64,000 bases of DNA from Candidula unifasciata (GCA_905116865.2 CAJHNH020000791.1:48501-112500), one strand, 5' to 3'. Positions 23,095 through 36,175 are shown, numbered from the stretch's first letter. The notes: a model not told the origin generated them from the letters alone. A program made the numbers and translations.

Positions 23095-23835
23095 GATACA
23101 GTACGCACATTCTCACCTTGATTTATTCATGGTTGCTGGCGCCGCCATACCAGAAGCGGAACTCCATAATTTTTTCATCACCCAGTCAATGGTTATCATA
23201 AATATCAGATGAGATCAAATACATTCATGTTTCCCTCCCGTTTCGGCTTCACATCGGTCACTTAAACCATCGTCTGTTCTCACTGCACATTCTGAATCTT
23301 TCAATGTTACTTTAATAACATTTTTTGTTGTTGATTGGTATACACTGGCATTCTAAATTTCCCGGTAATGGTGTTCTTATAGGCTATCATAAGCATTTCT
23401 GAAGTCAATGAAATTTTTAAAAAATGGGTTGTTGTTCAAATAATTCCTCTCAAAAAAGTATCCGGTAAATATTTGAACCAATCAGCTTCTTTCAGGTTGA
23501 AAACCTGCTTGTTCCTCCCTCAGTATTTTTTTCACTACCTTTTAATTCTCCAAAGGAATTTTTGTTCAAACAGTTTGAGATTATTGATAACCAAGTAATT
23601 CATCTCAAGCTGTTAAAGTCAGTAAAATTGCCTTTCATTGGAACTTTAACGATTATTCTCTTCTTCCATAAAGTTTGGATTGCCTTCTCTGTCTATATCA
23701 TTAAAAAAAAAAAAAATCGTTCACTCGGTTTATGGTTACACCATATGCTGCCTTGAGCATGTTTGCCTTATTGTTTGCTAGAGAATTGATTGCCTGCCTG
23801 ATTTCCGTGTCATTTATCTGTTAAAAAATGCGGAC
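23095..23835 (-). pseudogene. RTE-like LINE reverse transcriptase relic (fingers and palm)
   Basis: Read on the minus strand: INDTEIRQAINSLANNKA (about 23815), LREEQAGFQPERS (about 23510), NFIDFRNAYDSL (about 23400), VIKVTLKDSECAVRTDDG (about 23300) and SHLIFMITIDWV (about 23190). This is the usual order of the first reverse transcriptase blocks of RTE-type elements (consensus EEQAGFRPGRS, FIDFKKAFDS). The VRQGC block is destroyed, the YADD region is absent, and stops and frame changes are common. It is a fragment with neither end recognised. Confidence 0.75.
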
Positions 23836-24780
23836 AAACTATACATTCCACAGTTTATTGCCTGGCATATTTCGATGGATCTCGTCTGGTGCGTTACTAC
23901 AGAGTTAAAAAACATATAATGAAGCACAATAGGAATCCTTTTCCTGCTGAAATTCATGACCTACATTGTAAGCTTGCTGTGCATCCATACGCTCGCCGGA
24001 AAGTCAAAATCAGTCACGCAATCACCATTTTAAATTCAAAGCGATCACCTGATTTTTCTGGTTATGTAACATAGAAAAGCAGAATTTTACTGGTACAGCC
24101 TCGATCGCTTTTAGCAAACGCAAGTTCAGCGTGAGGTCAATAATCTCGACGGCACAATCTTTATCAACGTTGTATGCTGTGCCAAGCTGTCACGTGTCTC
24201 CTCGCATGCAACCGTGTCATCGCGCTGATATTTGAATATCACAAAGAATGACATGCGCTTCAATGAAAACAAAGTCTGTAACTGGGAATCACTGTGCTGT
24301 TTTAATTTATGAGTAGGGAAACGTAAAAAAATCAGACCCAATGGGCCTAAGTCTTCTTGCAGTGCGCAATAAAGTACCCATTTAGCTGACGTATTCAGAC
24401 GTATATGTCTGCTAAATCTTCACATGAAACATGACCCTTTAAGTATCAAAGTAAATAACATCGAAATGTAATTTCTAAGAAATAATGTATTGGACATTTA
24501 AAAAAATATTTCAAAATAATATAATTCCATGAAACTTTTTTTTTTTATTACTGATTGTTGCCCTAAATAAATGAAATGCAAAGAAATCTCACCGCCAATG
24601 TGATTTTTAAATTAAACATTGTAGCTTTAATGGCACGTGACAGACTAACCAGTCTACTGATTATAGTTTAGAAGGAGTTAATAGTTAAAACATTTTTACA
24701 CAAAAATTAAAGGAAAGTATTTGAGCTTCATAGTAAAGATACGGTCATGTTAGCCGCTTTATCTAATAAACAACATGTTC
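23836..24780. other. No gene seen
   Basis: AT-rich unique-looking sequence of about 950 bases; no domain, SINE or array recognised. Confidence 0.45.
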
Positions 24781-24789
24781 TTAATAATA

Positions 24790-25015
24790 TCGAAGAGTTG
24801 TCCCCTTGTGGGATGCAGATTTTCGTTTTTTAAAGCCCCACCCTGTCTTTTGCCGGGGTTCCCTGGATATAGCTGGGCTACAATTGTTGCCAAGACAGCT
24901 GAAAGGAGTTTTTGGGACCTTTCCATGCATGATCCTCATCCGCATGGTGGCACATCGTGTCACCCAATGTTTATCACTCTATGTGATGTTCTAGTGGGGT
25001 AAAAAATCAGTCAGT
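24790..25015 (-). mobile_element. Dispersed element C, copy 1
   Basis: On the minus strand: ACCCCACTAGAACATCACA, then GGGTGACACGATGTGCCACC, CGGATGAGGATCAT, CCCGGCAAAAGACAGGGTG and TGCATCCCAC. The plus-strand copy at 53590..53815 has the same blocks in the same order. It is short, non-coding and present in at least three places, so it is probably a SINE or MITE. No tRNA-like boxes were seen. Confidence 0.75.
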
Positions 25016-25705
25016 CATCCGCATGGTGGCACATCGTGTCACCCAATGTTTATCGCTCTATGTGATGTTTTAGTGGGGTGGACAGTCAGTCAGTCATCCG
25101 CAAGGTGGCACATCGTGTCATCAATGTTTATCACTCTGTGTGATGTTCTAGTGGGGTAGAAAGTCAGTCAGTCATCCGCAAGGTGGCACATCGTGTCACC
25201 CAATGTTTATCAATCTGTGTGATGTTCTAGTGGGGTAGAAAGTCAGTCAGTCATCCGCAAGGTGGCACATCGTGTCACCCAATATTTATCACTCTGTGTG
25301 ATGTTCTGGTGGGGTAGAAAGTCAGTCAGTCATCCGCAAGGTGGCACATCGTGTCACCCAATGTTTATCACTCTGTGTGATGTTCTGATGGGGTAGAAAG
25401 TCAGTCAGTCATCCGCAAGGTGGCACATCGTGTCACCCAATGTTTTTCAATCTGTGTGATGTTCTAGTGGGGTAGAAAGTCAGTCAGTCATCCGCATGGT
25501 GGCACATCGTGTCACCCAATGTTTATCACTCTGTGTGATGTTCTGGTGGGGTAGAAAGTCAGTCAGTCATCCGCAAGGTGGCACATCGTGTCACCCAATG
25601 TTTATCAATCTGTGTGATGTTCTGGTGGGGTAGAAAGTCAGTCAGTCATCCGCATGGTGGCACTTCGTGTCACCCAATGTTTATAGCTCTGTGTGATGTT
25701 CTGGT
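24938..25705. repeat. 79-bp minisatellite, about 10 copies, grown from element C
   Basis: Unit core CATCCGCAAGGTGGCACATC, then GTGTCACCCAATGTTTATCA and GTGTGATGTTCTAGTGGGG. These are the first bases of element C (minus strand) plus an AGTCAGTCAGT spacer. Copies are 95% or more alike by eye. Confidence 0.95.
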
Positions 25706-25830
25706 GCGGCAAAACTTACTCACTGAAATTCCCGTCCCAATGTGGGACGCATTTTAAAAAAAAAAGTTATTTTTAAATACCCACCCCGGCTGTTGTCCGG
25801 GACATTAATATAACCTATGGATAAAACTAT
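25706..25830 (-). mobile_element. Element C, second partial copy at the array's right end
   Basis: GTCCCAATGTGGGACGCATT and CCCCGGCTGTTGTCCGGG correspond to the 3' half of element C, in the same orientation as 24790..24937. The array is therefore enclosed by two partial copies. Confidence 0.6.
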
Positions 25831-26257
25831 GTTTTTGTGACTTGCACCCGGGTATTTCTCATACGAATGATGGCATTTTATAGCTGTGTCGTTGAACATC
25901 AATCAGTAGTCAAACTTATTTTGCTGGTGTGAACTAATTATATTTGAGATTTTTTAGAAGTGTTCTATTAATTTGTTCGTCTGCTGTCTATCAAATATAG
26001 GCATTGTAACATCCTTACTTTTAATGCGACTACCTGACAGTTTGAATATAATCGTTAATTGTTTTAATGTACTTTTTAGATATTTACTAAGCCACTATTA
26101 GCTGGCAATTCTACTTGCTTGGCTAATCTATCAATAAATATTCTCCTTTCTCGCCTTGCAAACGTTTTGTTGTACCTTTCTTGTTGTAATCTTCTTTGGC
26201 GCTGATTTCTTGTTCCGTTGTTTTAGCATTGGACATAGCAAGCTGTCATGTCTTTCT
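25831..26257. other. No gene seen
   Basis: AT-rich sequence without recognised features. Confidence 0.45.
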
Positions 26258-26420
26258 TTCCTGAAAACACTTACATATGTCATCTCTTATGCAAGGTTCT
26301 CAGTCATGCTTTTCTTTCCTGAATACAGTGACATATGTCATCTCTTATGTAAGGTTCTCAGTCATGCTTTTCTTTCCTGAATACACTGACATATATCATC
26401 TCTTATGCAAGGCTCTCAAG
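26258..26420. repeat. About 58-bp tandem repeat, nearly 3 copies
   Basis: Unit contains TGACATATGTCATCTCTTAT and GTTCTCAGTCATGCTTTTC. Confidence 0.85.
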
Positions 26421-27043
26421 TTTCAAGTGATTCAGATCTGTTTTTCAGCTCCAACTGCAACTCTGTTTCAATTGATTCACATCTGTTTTTCAGCTCCAAC
26501 TGCAACTCTGTTTCAAGTGATTCACATCTGTTTTTCAGCTCCAACTGCAACTCTTTTCAAGTGATTCACATCTGTTTTTCAGCTCCAATTGCAACTCTCT
26601 TTCAAGTGATTCACATCTGTTTTTCAGCTCCAACTGCAACTCTGTTTCAAGTGATTCGCATCTGTTTTTCAGCTCCAACTGCAACTCTGTTTCAAGTGAT
26701 TCAGATCTGTTTTTCAGCTCCAACTGCAACTCTGTTTCAAGTGATTCAGATCTGTTTTTCAGCTCCAAGTGCAACTCTGTTTCAAGTGATTCACATCTGT
26801 TTTTCAGCTCCAACTGCAACTCTGTTTCAAGTGATTCGCATCTGTTTTTCAGCTCCAACTGCAACTCTGTTTCAAGTGATTCACATCTGTTTTTCAGCTC
26901 CAACTGCAACTCTGTTTCAAGTGATTCACATCTGTTTTTCAGCTCCAACTGCAACTCTGTTTCAAGTGATTCACATCTGTTTTTCAGCTCCAACTGCAAC
27001 TCTGCTTGAAGTGATTCCGACCTGTTTTTCAGCTCCAACTGCA
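26421..27043. repeat. 45-bp minisatellite, about 14 copies
   Basis: Unit TTTCAAGTGATTCACATCTG followed by TTTTTCAGCTCCAACTGCAACTCTG-type sequence. It is 15 codons long and lacks stops on both strands. The minus frame repeats LQLELKNRCESLETE for 169 residues, which would form a helix, yet no start context, flanking exon or domain supports a gene. Each unit carries CTGTTTTTCAG on the plus strand, a good match to a 3' splice site. Confidence 0.95.
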
Positions 27044-27136
27044 ACTCTTCTCTTCTTTTTACATTGTCTTTGACTATTTAAACTTTTGCTTCCAGCTGTC
27101 TTCAGTGTAAACTTTTGTGTTCATACACATAAGCGG

Positions 27137-27366
27137 AGGTTAATGCCCTCATCTGCTCCTCTGTATGCTCGGATATCCATCAAAGAACGTCTGTACTATA
27201 CACACATTGAAGGTCAATGAGCTCATCTGCTCCTCTGTATGCTCGGATATCCATCAAAGAACGTCTGTACTATACACACATTGAAGGTCAATGAGCTCAT
27301 CTGCTCCTCTGTATGCTCGGATATCCATCAAAGAACTTCTATACTATACACACATTAAAGGTCAAT
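27137..27366. repeat. 74-bp tandem repeat, about 3 copies
   Basis: Unit contains CTCATCTGCTCCTCTGTATG and CGGATATCCATCAAAGAACG; copies are nearly identical. Confidence 0.93.
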
Positions 27367-27368
27367 AA

Positions 27369-27815
27369 AATATGACGGACACACAAGCTTAGGCATATAT
27401 TTATAGGCTAATGAAATATGACGGACATACTAGCTTAGGCATATATTTATAGGCTAATGAAATATGACGGACATACTAGCCTATACATATATTTATAGGC
27501 TAATGAAATATGACGGACATACTAGCCTATACATATATTTATAGGCTAATGAAATATGACGGACATACAAGCTTAGGCATATATTTATAGGCTAATGAAA
27601 TGTGACGGACATACTAGCTTAGGCATATATTTATAGGCTAATGAAATGTGACGGACATACTAGCTTAGGCATATGTTTATAGGCTAATGAAATATGACGG
27701 ACATACAAGCTTAGGCATATATTTATAGGCTAATGAAATATGACAGACTACATGGCTAGGCATATATTTTTAGAACAGTAAAATATGACAGACATATAAG
27801 GCTATATATTTGACA
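27369..27815. repeat. 46-bp minisatellite, about 9.5 copies
   Basis: Unit contains AATATGACGGACATACTAGC and CATATATTTATAGGCTAATGA. The last two copies are diverged. Confidence 0.94.
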
Positions 27816-28130
27816 GGCTATCATGGTCCCAGTGGTTGTCGTGTTCAAGAACATACAGCTTTTAGTTTCCAGGAAATCTTCCACCACTGGAAGCCAGTGT
27901 GCTTAAAAAAAAAAAACAACCTTCTGCTGCAATCTGGACCCGAAAGTAACGGGCTCGCGTGCAACTGTCTAGCCACAGCTCTGCTGCGGCCCTCGAACTG
28001 GACGACATTTACGTGTTTTTGGAATTGCAATCTGGTTTTTAACGATCATTTAATGAATCCTCACAATTTAATTTATAACTTGAAAAAAAAAAAAAAAAAA
28101 TGAACAATTACTCTCAAGTCTTTTGTCGTG
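27816..28130. other. No gene seen; A runs at 27905 and 28083
   Basis: Contains two A runs but no domain. The frame at 27810..28103 has no recognised family. Confidence 0.4.
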
Positions 28131-28134
28131 GGCT

Positions 28135-28362
28135 ATGGGAATTTCGTGATGCATGGTTCGATCCCAGTTGCAGGCGATTAGGCAGCAGATCGTCTTGCGT
28201 TAGTTTTAAGTAGGGGGCCGAGAGCCGACCGTTAGTAAGCACTGGCAAACGACTAAATGCAGCATTGTCTAGTAAATTCACAATATAAAACATGCTGGTG
28301 TTGTTTGTGCAAACTTATGTAAGTGACAAACCCGCTGTGGCGCAGTGGCAAAGTGCTGCCCA
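28135..28362 (+). mobile_element. SINE family B, copy 1, with a second tRNA-like head at its right
   Basis: GGTTCGATCCCAGTTGCAGG matches an RNA polymerase III B box and continues with CTTGCGTTAGTTTT, GAGCCGACCG and GGCAAACGACTAAATG, parallel to the copy at 32222. At 28330 GCTGTGGCGCAGTGGCAAAG looks like a fresh A box of a tRNA-derived SINE, cut off after 40 bases by the tandem array. Confidence 0.65.
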
Positions 28363-30212
28363 TCGACATTAGGATACTCTACTCCTCGCTAACATTGGTA
28401 GACTGCCAATCTACTCCTCGCTAACATTACTAGACTGTCACTCTACTCCTCGCTAACATTAGTAGACTGTCACTCTACTTCTCGCTAACATTAGTAGACT
28501 CCCACTCTACTCCTCGCTAACATTGGTAGACTGCCAATCTACTCCTCGCTAACATTGGTAGACTGCCAATCTACTCCTCGCTAACATTTGTAGACTCCCA
28601 CTCTACTCCTCGCTAACATTGGTAGTCTGCCACTCTACTCCTCACTAACATTGGTAGACTGCCAGTCTACTCCTTGCTAACATTAGTAGACTCCCACTCT
28701 ACTCCTCGCTAACATTGGTAGACTGCCACTCTACGCCTCACTAACATTGGTAGACTGCCACTGTACTCCTCGCAAACATCGATAGAACCCCACTCTACTC
28801 CTCGCTAACATTAGTAGACTCCCACTCTACTCCTCGCTAACATTGGTAGACTGCCACTCTACTCCTCACTAACATTGGTAGACTGCCACTGTACTCCTCG
28901 CAAACATCGATAGAAACCCACTCTACTCCTCACTAACATTAGTAGACTCCCACTCTACTCCTCGCTAACATTGGTAGACTGCCACTCTACTCCTCGCTAA
29001 CATTGGTAGACTGCCACTCTACTCCTTGCTAACATTGGTAGACTGCCAATGTACTCCTCGCTAACATTGGTAGACTGCCACTCTACTCCTCGCTAACATT
29101 AGTAGACTGCCACTCTACTCCTCGCTAACATTGGTAGACTGCCAATCTACTCCTTGATAACATTGGTAGACTGCCACTGTACTCCTCGCAAACATCGATA
29201 GAACCCCACTCTACTCCTCGCTAACATTAGTAGACTCCCAGTCTACTCCTCACTAACATTGGTAGACTCCCACTCTACTCCTCGCTAACATTGGTAGACT
29301 GCCACTCTACTCCTTGCTAACATTGGTAGACTGCCAATCTACTTCTCACTAACATTGGTAGACTCCCACTCTACTCCTCACTAACATTGGTAGACTGCCA
29401 ATCTACTCCTCACTAACATTAGTAGACTGCCAATCTACTCCTCGCTAACATTAGTAGACTGCCAATCTACTCCTCACTAACATTAGTAGACTGCCAATCT
29501 ACTCCTCACTAACATTAGTAGACTGCCAATCTACTCCTCACTAACATTAGTAGACTGCCAATCTACTCATCACTAACATTAGTAGACTGCCAATCTACTC
29601 CTCGGTAACATTAGTAGACTGTCACTCTACTCCTCACTAACATTGATAGACTGTCACTCTACTCCTCGCTAACATTAGTAGACTGCCAATCTACTCCTCA
29701 CTAACATTAGTAGACTGCCAATCTACTCCTAACTAACATTAGTAGACTGCCAATCTACTCCTCACTAACATTGGTAGACTGCCAATCTACTCCTCGCTAA
29801 CATTAGTAGACTGCCAATCTACTCCTCACTAACAATAGTAGACTGCCAATCTACTCCTCACTAACATTGGTAGACTGCCAATCTACTCCTCACTAACATC
29901 AGTAGACTGCCAATCTACTCCACACTAACATTGGTAGACTGCCAATCTACTCCTCGCTAACATTAGTAGACTGCCAATCTACTCCTCACTAACAATAGTA
30001 GACTGCCAATCTACTCCTCACTAACATTGGTAGACTGCCAATCTACTCCTCACTAACATCAGTAGACTGCCAATCTACTCCTCACTAACATTAGTAGACT
30101 GCCAATCTACTCCTCACTAACATTAGTAGACTGCCAATCTACTCCTCGCTAACATTAGTAGACTGCCAATCTACTCCTCACTAACATTGATAGACTGTCA
30201 CTCTACTCCTCG
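28363..30212. repeat. 32-bp minisatellite, about 58 copies
   Basis: Unit CTACTCCTCACTAACATTAG followed by TAGACTGCCAAT. Variants alternate GCTAAC/ACTAAC, GGTAG/AGTAG and GCCAAT/CCCACT/GTCACT. There are no unique spacers between units. Confidence 0.97.
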
Positions 30213-30228
30213 ATAACTGGAACACTGC

Positions 30229-30229
<1 letters not shown>

Positions 30230-30266
<37 letters not shown>

Positions 30267-30470
30267 TAGACACACACATATATATATATATATATACGGG
30301 ATATAAATATATATATATTATATAATATATATATATACTAGTATATAATATATATAGATATATCATCAGTATATAATATAATATATATATATATATGGAC
30401 GGGTATATATCCCCCACCATACCATATATATTCTATATATAAGGTATGTGTGTGTGTGTGTGTGTGCGAA
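30230..30470. repeat. CA, TA and TG microsatellites
   Basis: (CA)n at 30231..30263, alternating TA/ATAT with palindromic arms at 30278..30432, and (TG)n at 30447..30467. The TA block can fold into hairpins or cruciforms. Confidence 0.93.
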
Positions 30471-30717
30471 AATTAGATTTTTTGCTTGTTGCAAGCAGTG
30501 GAGAATGGAAACGGGAAGCAGAAATTAAATAATAACAATAATAACGCATATTTTTAGTATTGAACATTAAAGATAGTCTCAGTAGCTTCCAAGAGCCAAA
30601 AAAAAAAAAAAAATTACTGGACGGGGTTCAAGCCCTCCCCCACCACCCCACCACCTCCTCTACACCTAAAGGTTTCTCTGTAACGTCTGAGTAAAGACTA
30701 TCTAGTACTCTCCACTG
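30471..30717. other. No gene seen; A run at 30599
   Basis: Short spacer with a 15-base A run; nothing recognised. Confidence 0.45.
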
Positions 30718-32075
30718 TAAATGTAGTGGTCAGTCAATGTGACTGTTGCAGTGTATTATTTTGTGAGCTATCTAGTGGACAGTCCTATTTGTTGTTGTAT
30801 CGTGCTGAGTCCTATTATTGTGACTAATCTATGGTCATCTATTAATTGTGACAATCTAGAGGTATCAATTGTTTGATCATCATGGTCAGCCAGTGTGGGT
30901 CTATCTGTGGTCAGTCCGTGACTATCTAGGAAAGTCAATTGTTGTGACTATCTATCAGGTTGCCTAGTAATTTGTATAGTGGTCAGTCCTATTATTGTGT
31001 TCTAGTGATTAGTCTATTATTGTGACTCAGTCCAGTATTGTTGTGACTATCGAGTGGTCAGTCCTATTATTGTGACTATTGTTCAGTCCTATTATTGTGA
31101 CTATCTAGTGGTCAGTCCTATTATTGTGACTATCTAGTGGTCAGTCCTATTGTTGTGACTATCTAGTGGTCAGTCCTATTATTGTGACTATCTAGTGGTC
31201 AGTCCTATTATTGTGACTATCTAGTGGTCAGTCCTATTGTTGTGACTATCTAGTGGTCAGTCCTATTGTTGTGACTATCTAGTGGTCAGTCCTATTATTG
31301 TGACTATCTAGTGGTCAGTCCTATTATTGTGACTATCTAGTCCTATTGTTGTGACAGTCCTATTGTTGTGACTATCTAGTGGTCAGTCCTATTGTTGTGA
31401 CTATCTAGTGGTCAGTCCTATTATTGTGACTATCTAGTGGTCAATCCTATTGTTGTGACTATCTAGTGGTCAGTCCTATTATTGTGACTATCTAGTGGTC
31501 AGTCCTATTGTTGTGACTATCTAGTGGTCAGTCCTATTGTTGTGACTATCTAGTGGTCAGTCCTATTATTGTGACTATCTAGTGGTCAGTCCTATTGTTG
31601 TGACTATCTAGTGGTCAGTCCTATTGTTGTGACTATCTATGGTCTATTGTTGTGACTATCTAGTGGTCCTATTATTGTCCTATTATTGTGACTATCTAGT
31701 GGTCAGTCCTATTATTGTGACTATCTAGTGGTCAGTCCTATTATTGTGACTTTCTAGTAGTCAGTCATATTGTTGTGACTATCTAGTGGTCAGTCCTATT
31801 GTTGTGACTATCTAGTGGACAGTCCTATTATTGTGACTATCTAGTGGTCAGTCCTATTGTTGTGACTTTCTAGTAGTCAGTCATATTGTTGTGACTATCT
31901 AGTGGTCAGTCCTATTGTTGTGACTTTCTAGTGGTCAGTCCTATTGTTGTGACTATCTAGTGGTCACTCCTATTATTGTGACTATCTAGTGGTCAGTCCT
32001 ATTATTGTGACTATCTAGTGGTCAGTCCTATTGTTGTGACTTTCTAGTGGTCAGTCCTATTATTGTGACTAACTG
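30718..32075. repeat. 29-bp minisatellite, about 45 copies
   Basis: Unit AGTCCTATTATTGTGACTAT followed by CTAGTGGTC, with ATTGTTG/ATTATTG variants. The first 300 bases are degenerate and the rest homogeneous. Confidence 0.97.
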
Positions 32076-32221
32076 TCAACTGTCTTTACAAACATCATTA
32101 TTTGTGTATCCTCAACAGTGCGTTGTAGAACCAAATAATCAGAATATTTGGGCTGTTAGCTATTCTACTTGCTTGCCTCTGGAATCAAACAGTATCATAG
32201 AAGCGTTTGTAGTAGGCCAAT

Positions 32222-32430
32222 ATCGGCTCTGTGGCTAGGTCGATGCGAACGCTTCGTAATGCTGGGATGTCAGGTTCGATCCCAGCTGTGGGCCATGCGC
32301 CTTGCGTTGGTTTCGTCAGTGGTATAAAGAAAGCCGACCGCCCAGAAGCAATGGCACACTACTGGACGTAAATTTGCGTAGAAAAACCACGCAACAGCCA
32401 GGGGCTGTTGGGATTGGTTCTGCAACGTCC
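32222..32430 (+). mobile_element. tRNA-derived SINE, family B, copy 2
   Basis: The head CGGCTCTGTGGCTAGGTCGA resembles a tRNA A box region and GGTTCGATCCCAG is a B box about 45 bases later. A body with CTTGCGTTGGTTTCGTCAG, AAAGCCGACC and CACACTACTGGACG follows. The B box, body order and spacing match 28135. No long tail was seen. Confidence 0.75.
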
Positions 32431-33399
32431 TGTAAAGGATATGCAACTAATCAATTAGGCCAATAGTAAAATTCCTTAAATGTATCGATAGAGGAGTCAA
32501 TCGTGACTGCTTAAAAATGAACTGAATGTTTTGTTGTAGCGGTCTCCTTATATAGGTTTTCAATTGCATAGGTAGTGAATAGTGTTCACCCGAAATGATG
32601 TTGCTATCTCGTACAAATATGGTCTTAAACACAACTGACCACTGTGTTGTAACGATTACAAAAACGATCGCAGTTCACACCCACATGTCCACTGGACATA
32701 GTTAACAACATTTGAGTCTGCTTTTCACATACCTGAGTACGATAATTTACAAATTAATAAGAAAGAGCCATCGAATAACTGCATTATTTGGTCAGTGTAT
32801 AAGTGTGTATAATCTCTGAATTTACAGAACCAGAAAACTGGCTCTAGCTTGCCTATGAGGTCTAAATGAAATCCTTAGTATCAGGCTTAGACTCTAATGA
32901 ACTATTGGGGGGAGAGAAAACAAAAGCCAGATCGAAGAAAGTCTCATCACATGGAAACTCCCCTGGAAGACTAGCCTTTCCCTCAGATCGCAGTTCTAAT
33001 TGCCAACACTGTCGGCAGAAATTGCTCATTGCGTTCCTGTATTCCCAGATGGTTCTGCCGTTTTAGACTTCAGAAATCGAATATTGTTTCGTAAGTTTTC
33101 TCATTTTCGTTCTTATTAAACATTCACCCCTGTTTGGCAGGAAACATATTCGCTTTCACTGATGCCATTATGGGGGAATTTCTGCAGTGATGCATTTTTG
33201 TATTGTGGCTTTTATCATGAAAACAAAGGCGGTATACATTCTGAATTGTCAAGAGAGTCAACCAATCTGTTGTGAAGTCAACAATAATGGTTGGCTAAAA
33301 TGGATCTTATTGTTTCCTTTCCTTTTCTGGATGTAGACTTGGACAGATTTTTGCTCATCTTTTGATGTTATCTTGTTAATAATGAAATAAAATCTGGTA
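32431..33399. other. No gene seen
   Basis: About 970 bases of unique-looking sequence. The frame at 32866..33066 has no domain I know. Confidence 0.45.
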
Positions 33400-36170
33400 C
33401 ATTGCTTCAGACTAGTACTTGTTATATTATCACTAACAGACTAGTACATATTGTATTTTTACTAACAGACTAGTAGATAGTACATCTTATATTATCACTA
33501 GTACTTGTTGTCTTCTTCCTAACAAGTACAAGCTAAATACTCACTAACAAGTATGTGTTAATTTCTCGCTAACAAGTACGTGTTATAATCTCACTAAACA
33601 GTACGAATTCTGTTCTCAGTAACAAGTATGTGTTATTTTCTCACTAACAAGTATGTGTTAATTTGTCACCAACAAGTACATGTTAAATTCTCATTAATAA
33701 GTACGTGTTGTATTCTCTTTTTTGTCAGATGACATGTTTATTCTCAATACATGTACATATTATCTCCTCACTAACAAGTACATTATAAATTCTCTCTAAC
33801 AAGTATGTGTGTCGTTCTCATTAACAAGAGCGTGTTATATTTTCACCAACAAGTACGTGTTAAATTCTCGCTAACATGAGCGTGCTATAAGCTCACTAAC
33901 AAGTACGAATTATATTCTCACTTACAAGTGTGGGTGGGTTATATTCTCTTATATGTGTGATGACATATTTATTCTTACTAACAGACAAGGACGTTTATAT
34001 TTTCACTAATAAAGACACGTTATGTTCTCACCAACAGACTAGTCGATATGATCTTCTCACTAACTGACTAGGACATTCTGTATTCTCACTAACGGACGAG
34101 GACATTCTGTATTCTCACTAATGGACTAGGACATTCTGTATTCTCACTAATGGACTAGCACATGTTAACGGATTCTCACTAACACTAGCACATGTTGCAA
34201 TCTCACTAACGGACTAGGACATTCTGTATTCTCACTAATGGACTAGGACATTCTGTATTCTCACTAACGGACTAGGACATTCTGTATTCTCACTAACGGA
34301 CTAGGACATTCTGTATTCTCACTAACGGACTAGGACATGTTACATTCTCACTAACGGACTAGGACATGTTACATTCTCACTAACGGGACATGTTTTTATT
34401 CTCACTACACTGTACATTCTCACTAACGGACTAGGACATGTTACATTCTCACTAACGGACTAGGACATGTTACATTCTCACTAACGGACTAGCACATGTT
34501 ACATTCTCACTAACGGACTAGGACATGTTACATTCTCACTAACGGACTAGCACATGTTACATTCTCACTAACGGACTAGCACATGTTACTCTCACTAACG
34601 GACTAGTGTTACATTCTCACTAACGGACTAGGACATGTTACATTCTCACTAACGGACTAGGACATGTTACATTCTCACTAACGGACTAGGACATGTTACA
34701 TTCTCACTAACGGACTAGGACATGTTACATTCTCACTAACGGACTAGCACATGTTACATTCTCACTAACGGACTAGGACATGTTACATTCTCACTAACGG
34801 ACTAGCACATGTTACATTCTCACTAACGGACTAGCATGTTACATGCACATGTTACAATCTCACTAACGGACTAGCACATGTTACATTCTCACTAACGGAC
34901 TAGCACATAACGGACTTGCAATGTTACAATTCTCACTAACGGACTAGCACATGTTACATTCTCACTAACGGACTAGGACATGTTACATTCTCACTAACGG
35001 ACTAGGACATGTTACATTCTCACTAACGGACTAGGACATGTTACATTCTCACTAGCGGACTAGCACATGTTACATTCTCACTAACGGACTAGGACATGTT
35101 ACATTCTCACTAACGGACTAGCACATGTTACATTCTCACTAACGGACTAGCACATGTTACAATCTCACTAACGGACTAGCACATGTTACATTCTCACTAA
35201 CGGACTAGCACATGTTGCAATCTCACTAATGGACTAGCACATGTTACATTCTCACTAACGGACTAGCACATGTTACATTCTCACTAACGGACTAGGACAT
35301 GTTTCATTCTCACTAATGAACTAGCACATGTTACATTCTCACTAACGGACTAGGACATGTTACATTCTCACTAACGGACTAGGACATGTTACACTCTCAC
35401 TAACGGACTAGCACATGTTACATTCTCACTAACGGACTAGGACATGTTACATTCTCACTAACGGACTAGCACATGTTACATTCTCACTAACGGACTAGCA
35501 CATGTTACATTCTCACTAACGGACTAGCACATGTTACATTCTCACTAACGGACTAGCACATGTTACATTCTCACTAACGGACTAGCACATGTTACATTCT
35601 CACTAACGGACTAGCACATGTTACATTCTCACTAACGGACTAGGACATGTTACACTCTCACTAACGGACTAGCACATGTTACATTCTCACTAACGGACTA
35701 GGACATGTTACATTCTCACTAACGGACTAGCACATGTTACATTCTCACTAACGGACTATCACATGTTACATTCTCACTAACGGACTAGCACATGTTACAT
35801 TCTCACTAACGGACTAGCACATGTTACATTCTCACTAACGGACTAGCACATGTTACATTCTCACTAACGGACTAGCACATGTTACATGCTCACTAACGGA
35901 CTAGGACATGTTACATTCTCACTAACGGACTAGGAAATGTTACATTCTCACTAACGGACTAGGACATGTTACAGTCTCACTAACGGACTAGCACATGTTA
36001 CATTCTCACTAACGGACTAGGACATGTTACATTCTCACTAACATACTAGGACATGTTACATTCTCACAAACGGACTAGGACATGTTACAATCTCACTAAC
36101 GGACTAGCACATGTTATATTATCACTAACGGACTAGGACATGTTACATTCTCACTAACGGACTAGCACAT
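33400..36170. repeat. 29-bp minisatellite, about 90 copies, degenerate at its left
   Basis: Unit GGACTAGCACATGTTACATT followed by CTCACTAAC. The left 600 bases hold diverged units (CTCACTAACAAGTACGTGTT) and the right 2 kb is homogeneous, with GGACATG and GCACATG variants. A few truncated units show slippage or unequal exchange. Confidence 0.97.
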
Positions 36171-36175
36171 TGTGT

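Noticed and set aside
26535..27044. 169-codon coiled-coil-like protein on the minus strand
   Set aside because: The 15-residue period does not fit a clean heptad, the units are almost identical at the DNA level, and there is no gene structure. Kept only as a finding about the array.
28330..28362. Genuine tRNA gene
   Set aside because: Only an A-box-like head is present; no anticodon arm or B box follows before the array.
28363..36170. CRISPR-like appearance of 28-34 bp repeats
   Set aside because: Units abut without unique spacers, variants are graded, there are no cas genes, and the DNA is eukaryotic. These are minisatellites.
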